Origin: Bacteroidales bacterium
GTDB lineage: Bacteria; Bacteroidota; Bacteroidia; Bacteroidales; Muribaculaceae
DNA length: 64,000 nt
Direction: 5' to 3'
NCBI GenBank assembly: GCA_003150235.1
Contig: QAMW01000003.1
Location: 1 to 64,000 of the forward strand
A program made the translations under genes and the position numbers. Below are positions 60,383 to 64,000 of the stretch, in pieces. The notes beneath the pieces were generated by a model. That model was not told the origin of the DNA and searched no databases. It saw nothing but the letters and a program-made list of their open reading frames with translations. The first letter of the stretch is position 1. The number at the start of each line of letters is the position of its first letter.

Positions 60383-62824
60383 TCAGCGCATGGCGACGGT
60401 GACTGTGGCGGGAGTAAGCCCTTCGGCAGCTATGGTGAGAGTCGCCTCGCCCGGGGTCGCGCCTGCCTGCAGAAGCACCTGTGCCAGTCCGTTGAAGGTC
60501 TTTATGCGGAATGTGCGCCTGTCGCCCGTGACCGGACGCTCGGCATCGCGGAAAGCGGGGTCACCGTTACCCACGCCGAGTATCGTCATGTCGCCGTCGA
60601 CAGTCAGGTCGAGCGTCACACATGCATCGGGCACGAAACGCTTCTTGCCGTCGGTGACCATGATGTTGACCACGGCAACATCCGTGCTATCGGCGGCAAT
60701 CACGCTGCGGTCGGCTTTGGCGGCAAGTGCGGCAGGCTTACCGGTGGTCTCAACCTTCGCGGTCATTGCCTTCTTGCCGTTTTTATATCCTGTGGCTGTT
60801 ACTTTACCGGGCTGATACACGGTATCCCAGCTGAGATGACCGTTGCGCGGCATCGGCTTGCGACCGAGGCTCTTGCCGTTGACAGCAAGCTCCACCTCGT
60901 CCATGTTACTGTAGACCCATATCTGCACCGGCTCGCCTTCATGACCGGCGAGATTCCAGTGGGGTAATATATGGAGCACCGGCTCATCGGTCCACCACGA
61001 TTTCAGGTAATATGCCTCATCTTTGGGAAATCCGCAATAGTCGAGTATGCCGAACTCCGAGCCTGTGGCGGGGAATTTCAGCGGATTGGGCTCGCCGCGG
61101 TAGTCAAAGCCGGTCCAGTAGAAGAGACCCGCGAGCCACGGGCGCTCATCGTAAAATTTCCATCCGCGCTCGATACAGTTCATTATGCTGTCGCTGCCGT
61201 TGGGGAAGCGGTTTTTAGCCGCCATCCTGCCGTTGTCACGGTCATCGAAATATATGCCGCGGGTGCCGCATCCGGTAGTCTCCTCCGAACCGAGAGCTAT
61301 GCGCGAAGGGTAATTCTTGCGATGCTCCTCAACGGGATTCTGAACTATGTAGTTATATCCGGCGACATCGGCGGGGAGAAGCACCGTGGGACCACCGCTT
61401 GTGGCGAAACACATCGGGCGCGTGGGGTCAAACCGGTGACAGTATTCACGCATCGACTCAGAGATGCGTGATCCGAAGTCGCTCCATTCGAGTCCCCACT
61501 CCTCATTGCCGACGCTCCAGAGGATTATTGACGGGTGGTTGCGGTCGCGCTCAATCATGCGGCGCAGCAACCTTACATGCTCATCGTTGATGCCCGAAAG
61601 GCGGTTTTCTTCCAGCACGAGTATTCCGAGGCTGTCGCAGGCGTCAAGCATCTCCGGAGTCATCGGGTTATGACTGGAGCGGTAGGCGTTCACGCCCATT
61701 TTCTTAAGTTCGCGCAGGCGGTAAGCCTGAAGCGCATCGGGGATGGCGGCTCCCACTCCGGCATGATCCTGGTGCATGTTGACACCCTTCAGCTTCACGG
61801 GGCGGTTGTTGAGCAGAAATCCCTTGTCGGGGTCAAAACGTGCATCGCGGATACCGGTTATGGTGGTATCTGAATCAATAGTCGCGCCATCTTTCACCAC
61901 CTCGGTCACAAGAGTGTAGAGGCGTGGCGCATCCACATCCCATAGTGCAGGCGAGTCGACGACGACACGGCTTACCGAGCGACGGCTATCTTTTGCGAGA
62001 AGCTCCGGCTCGGTCACCTGCGCGGTGGCGGCGACAGCGCCGTCGGGCGCGAGGAGCCTATAGCGGAGTTCGTATGCGGCGGGGATATTGCCCTTGTTGT
62101 CAACGGTTGTCTCGATTGTCACCTCGGCGGTGTCGTAGGGATATTCTGTCGCGGCATGCACAAAGGTGCCGAACGGCGCCACATGTACAGGGTCGGTCTT
62201 TTCAAGCCACACATGGCGGTAGATGCCGGCGCCTTCATAGAACCAGCCCTCTTCAAGAGTGGCGTCGGCGCGCACGGCAACCACGTTGTCGCCCCCGTAA
62301 TTGAGATATTCCGAGATATCGTAGACCTGCGCGGCGTAACCACTCGGCTCATTGCCGAGGTAGAAACCGTTGACCCATACGCGGGCATCACGGAATATGC
62401 CGTCGAAGCGCAGTGCGACATGCTTTCCAAAATCTTCGGCAGGGATGGTAAACTCCTTACGATACCAGCCCACACTTGTCTCAGGGTATTTGTAGCCGAC
62501 TGTCTTGTAGCCGTGACTGTGGCTCGCATCCTCGCTGAAAGGAAGGTCGACCACCCAGTCGTGGGGAAGCGTGACAGGAGTCCACTCCACGCCCCATTTC
62601 GCCGGGTCGAATTTCGGGGAATACGGCCCCTCGTTATGTATTGACGCCGCTTTGGTGAGATAATTGAAATATTCGGTGCCGCAACCGAAATCCTTTGCCG
62701 GGTCGGCGGCATTGCCGAATGCAAATTTCCAGTTGTTGTCAAAATTAATTTTTTCGGCACAATAAGCCATTGCAGCAGTGCATAGCGACAGCGCGGCGGC
62801 TGTAAATAGTGTCAGTCGGTTCAT
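60383..62824 (-). CDS. Secreted glycoside hydrolase family 2 (beta-galactosidase-like)
   Basis: An 813-residue enzyme with signal peptide (ending AMAYCAEK). GH2 sugar-binding domain at about 60-210, Ig-like domain 215-310, and TIM barrel 315-600 with acid/base Glu in IILWSVGNEEWGLEW. The likely nucleophile Glu is in ALGSEETTGCGTRG. A DUF4982-like domain (YLKSWWTDEPVLHILPHWNLAG) and a final invasin/Big-type domain (KPAALAAKADRSVIAADSTDVAVVNIMVTDGKK) follow. Typical Bacteroidetes exo-beta-galactosidase or related enzyme; no SusCD genes adjoin it. Confidence 0.93.
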   Translation of the reverse strand: MNRLTLFTAAALSLCTAAMAYCAEKINFDNNWKFAFGNAADPAKDFGCGTEYFNYLTKAASIHNEGPYSPKFDPAKWGVEWTPVTLPHDWVVDLPFSEDASHSHGYKTVGYKYPETSVGWYRKEFTIPAEDFGKHVALRFDGIFRDARVWVNGFYLGNEPSGYAAQVYDISEYLNYGGDNVVAVRADATLEEGWFYEGAGIYRHVWLEKTDPVHVAPFGTFVHAATEYPYDTAEVTIETTVDNKGNIPAAYELRYRLLAPDGAVAATAQVTEPELLAKDSRRSVSRVVVDSPALWDVDAPRLYTLVTEVVKDGATIDSDTTITGIRDARFDPDKGFLLNNRPVKLKGVNMHQDHAGVGAAIPDALQAYRLRELKKMGVNAYRSSHNPMTPEMLDACDSLGILVLEENRLSGINDEHVRLLRRMIERDRNHPSIILWSVGNEEWGLEWSDFGSRISESMREYCHRFDPTRPMCFATSGGPTVLLPADVAGYNYIVQNPVEEHRKNYPSRIALGSEETTGCGTRGIYFDDRDNGRMAAKNRFPNGSDSIMNCIERGWKFYDERPWLAGLFYWTGFDYRGEPNPLKFPATGSEFGILDYCGFPKDEAYYLKSWWTDEPVLHILPHWNLAGHEGEPVQIWVYSNMDEVELAVNGKSLGRKPMPRNGHLSWDTVYQPGKVTATGYKNGKKAMTAKVETTGKPAALAAKADRSVIAADSTDVAVVNIMVTDGKKRFVPDACVTLDLTVDGDMTILGVGNGDPAFRDAERPVTGDRRTFRIKTFNGLAQVLLQAGATPGEATLTIAAEGLTPATVTVAMR

Positions 62825-62857
62825 TGAATCAGGATTGTCAGTAAACAGGTTAATTAT

Positions 62858-63008
62858 TTAAGTTTCGCAAGCTCATTTAAAGCTATTTGGTTTAGAGTTT
62901 AAAGTTTAGGGTTTAGGTTTATCATTTAACCTTAACCTGAGGGTTTTGCAACATACCCCATAACCTTTTAACCTTATAATCTTCAACTTTCGCCTGCGGA
63001 AGTTGAAT
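62858..63008. repeat. Telomere-like composite repeat with palindromic ends
   Basis: Same order as 53495-53665: TTTAAGTTTCGCAAGCTCA, then GGTTTAGAGTTTAAAG and TTTAGGGTTTAGG, a short centre, TAACCTTTTAACC, and the end TCAACTTTCGCCTGCGGAAG. Located between divergent GH2 and acyltransferase genes; no gene is seen in it. Confidence 0.7.
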
Positions 63009-63095
63009 ACAAATATAGCGCATTTTTTGCACAATATCAAAATACGCGCCAGGCTGTTGCACGACTATGCGATTTTATGTAACTTTACAAGAAAA

Positions 63096-63680
63096 ATGCA
63101 GGAAACAATCAACACCGCCCATCCCGACTTCACGCGTCTCCGCAGCGGGGAATGGATGAACGGATTCACTCCCGTAATCGGAAAGGCACTAAGCCGTTGC
63201 GAAGACCTCTGCTTTCGGCTTAATTCCACCCTCCCCTCACGCAGCGAAGAGCGCGCCAACCTGCTGCACGAGATAATCGGCAGTATCGGTCAACGCTTTG
63301 TCATCCACTCGCCTTTTCACTGCGATTTCGGCTTCAACATCCATATCGGAGAGAATTTTACAGGCAACTTCAATCTCACAATCCTCGATGAAGCCGATGT
63401 AACCATCGGCGACAATGTATTTATCGGACCAAACACCACCATCTGCACCATCATACACGACTACGATGCGGAAAAGCGCAACGAGGGAATCATGCGCGCC
63501 CTGCCTGTGGTAATCGAAGATGATGTGTGGATTGCGACCGATGTGGTAATCCTGCCGGGTGTCACCATCGGGCGCGGGGCGATAATTGGCGCGGGGAGCA
63601 TCGTCACCAAAGATGTACCGGCAAAATCCGTTGTCGCCGGAAATCCCGCCCGCGTCATCCGCAATCTCAAAGATACATAA
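63096..63680 (+). CDS. Maltose/galactoside O-acetyltransferase-like protein
   Basis: 194 residues from MQETINTAHPDF (31 upstream codons in frame lack a plausible start). N-terminal MAT domain (DFTRLRSGEWMNGF...), then left-handed beta-helix hexapeptide repeats (FNLTILDEADVTIGDNVFIGPNTTICTIIHDYD; VVIEDDVWIATDVVILPGVTIGRGAIIGAGSIVTKDV). The catalytic His is in TIIHDYD. Transfers acetyl from acetyl-CoA to sugars; acceptor unknown. Preceded by a TAACTTTA-like box near 63080. Confidence 0.9.
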   Translation: MQETINTAHPDFTRLRSGEWMNGFTPVIGKALSRCEDLCFRLNSTLPSRSEERANLLHEIIGSIGQRFVIHSPFHCDFGFNIHIGENFTGNFNLTILDEADVTIGDNVFIGPNTTICTIIHDYDAEKRNEGIMRALPVVIEDDVWIATDVVILPGVTIGRGAIIGAGSIVTKDVPAKSVVAGNPARVIRNLKDT

Positions 63681-63853
63681 GGATAGCGGTGTTTTTAGTT
63701 GAAGAAAAAACAAATTACTTGTCATGGAAAATTCGTTTCTTTTGTCCTCCTGTCCTTTTGTATAAAAACATGATGTGGGATTATGTAGAATTGTAGGCGG
63801 CGAATTTTTTGCATTTTTCTGCCGGAATGTTAGGTTTTCCGGAATTTTTAATC

Positions 63854-63861
63854 TAATTTTG
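63854..63861 (+). promoter_or_regulatory. Putative -7 element of the his leader
   Basis: TAATTTTG, 28 bases before the leader start codon; the -33 element is not obvious. Confidence 0.45.
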
Positions 63862-63888
63862 TCATCATAATCAAAATAAGTCAACAAT

Positions 63889-63942
63889 ATGTCAGCTTTC
63901 AGCTTCAATCTGCATCCTCACCACCACTTTCTCAACCGCTGA
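63889..63942 (+). CDS. Histidine-operon leader peptide
   Basis: A 17-residue ORF, MSAFSFNLHPHHHFLNR, with four His codons in five positions (CAT CCT CAC CAC CAC). It parallels enterobacterial HisL in logic, not sequence. Located just after a -7 box and followed by potential attenuator arms. The structural his genes would begin beyond the right edge, so the operon identity is inferred from the His run. Confidence 0.75.
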   Translation: MSAFSFNLHPHHHFLNR

Positions 63943-63943
63943 G

Positions 63944-64000
63944 GAAGCCGTGACATCATGCAGCATTGAAACCTGATGACATCTCGATACACGCCGGCTT
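63944..64000 (+). promoter_or_regulatory. Partial his attenuator
   Basis: Base-pairing arms after the leader stop: AAGCCG (63945-63950) with CGGCTT at the window end (63995-64000), and CATCA (63954-63958) with TGATG (63974-63978). The terminator itself would lie outside the window. Confidence 0.45.

Larger units (their letters stand above)
63681..64000 (+). other. 5' region of an off-window his operon
   Basis: No full gene. Non-coding DNA up to about 63850, then a -7 box, a His leader peptide and the first half of its attenuator; see the following entries. Confidence 0.6.

Noticed and set aside
59945..60967. A 340-codon plus-strand frame across panB and the GH2 gene
   Set aside because: It is antisense to two well-supported enzymes and crosses their intergenic region and terminator-free junction without any family match.

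Overview
The window looks like a chromosomal segment of a gut-type Bacteroidales bacterium, most likely Muribaculaceae-like; the family-level placement is inference. Evidence: TAnnTTTG promoter -7 elements in front of many genes, a PorV type IX secretion protein, the Bacteroidetes gene orders ilvD-ilvB-ilvN-thioesterase-ilvC and argR-GNAT-argG-argC-argD-proC, a DUF3244 protein, and a secreted GH43 and a GH2 glycosidase. Intergenic DNA is unusually full of palindromic and telomere-like repeats. No rRNA, tRNA, CRISPR array or prophage was recognised.

Layout. 1-3.3 kb: a secreted hypothetical gene, an IS30-type insertion sequence, and an IS200/IS605-like Y1 transposase between long inverted repeats. 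3.3-9.5 kb (minus strand): the branched-chain amino acid operon with a consensus promoter, a Leu/Val/Ile-rich leader peptide and an attenuator hairpin. 9.6-19.4 kb: a short Dxs-type enzyme, an LTA-synthase-like sulfatase, a PAP2 phosphatase, the malic enzyme-Pta fusion, a zinc peptidase and a GH43 enzyme. 20-22.6 kb: three tandem paralogous small secreted proteins and an Asn/Gly/Arg-rich repeat protein. 22.8-29.9 kb: arginine/proline operon, a 194-bp MITE-like element, ssb and lpxB. 29.9-31.0 kb: an AT-rich islet with a DpnI homologue (methyl-directed GATC nuclease) and a partner gene that now contains an in-frame TGA. 31-39.7 kb: tyrosine phosphatase, MATE exporter, and a seven-gene TetR/TolC/HlyD/ABC exporter operon. 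40-49.7 kb: porV, ispF, NUDIX, a compact type II restriction-modification system with a controller protein, aroK, alanine dehydrogenase, RNase H and an M13 peptidase. 49.9-58.3 kb: a DUF488 protein, a cluster of small integral membrane proteins interleaved with duplicated palindromic repeats, a lipoprotein, a DUF3244 protein, and a divergent TPR/HTH membrane regulator. 58.4-64 kb: a REP-associated transposase (RAYT) beside a tandem repeat array, panB, a GH2 beta-galactosidase, an acyltransferase, and at the very end a histidine leader peptide announcing a his operon beyond the edge.

The points most worth a second look are the two amino-acid leader peptides (ilv and his), the two restriction loci of different logic (one cutting methylated DNA, one with its own methylase and controller), the RAYT/REP hairpin families with covarying stems and recent palindrome insertions, and two uncharacterised accessory clusters (the secreted triplet at 20-21.4 kb and the small-membrane-protein/lipoprotein/TPR-regulator cluster at 50.4-58.3 kb).
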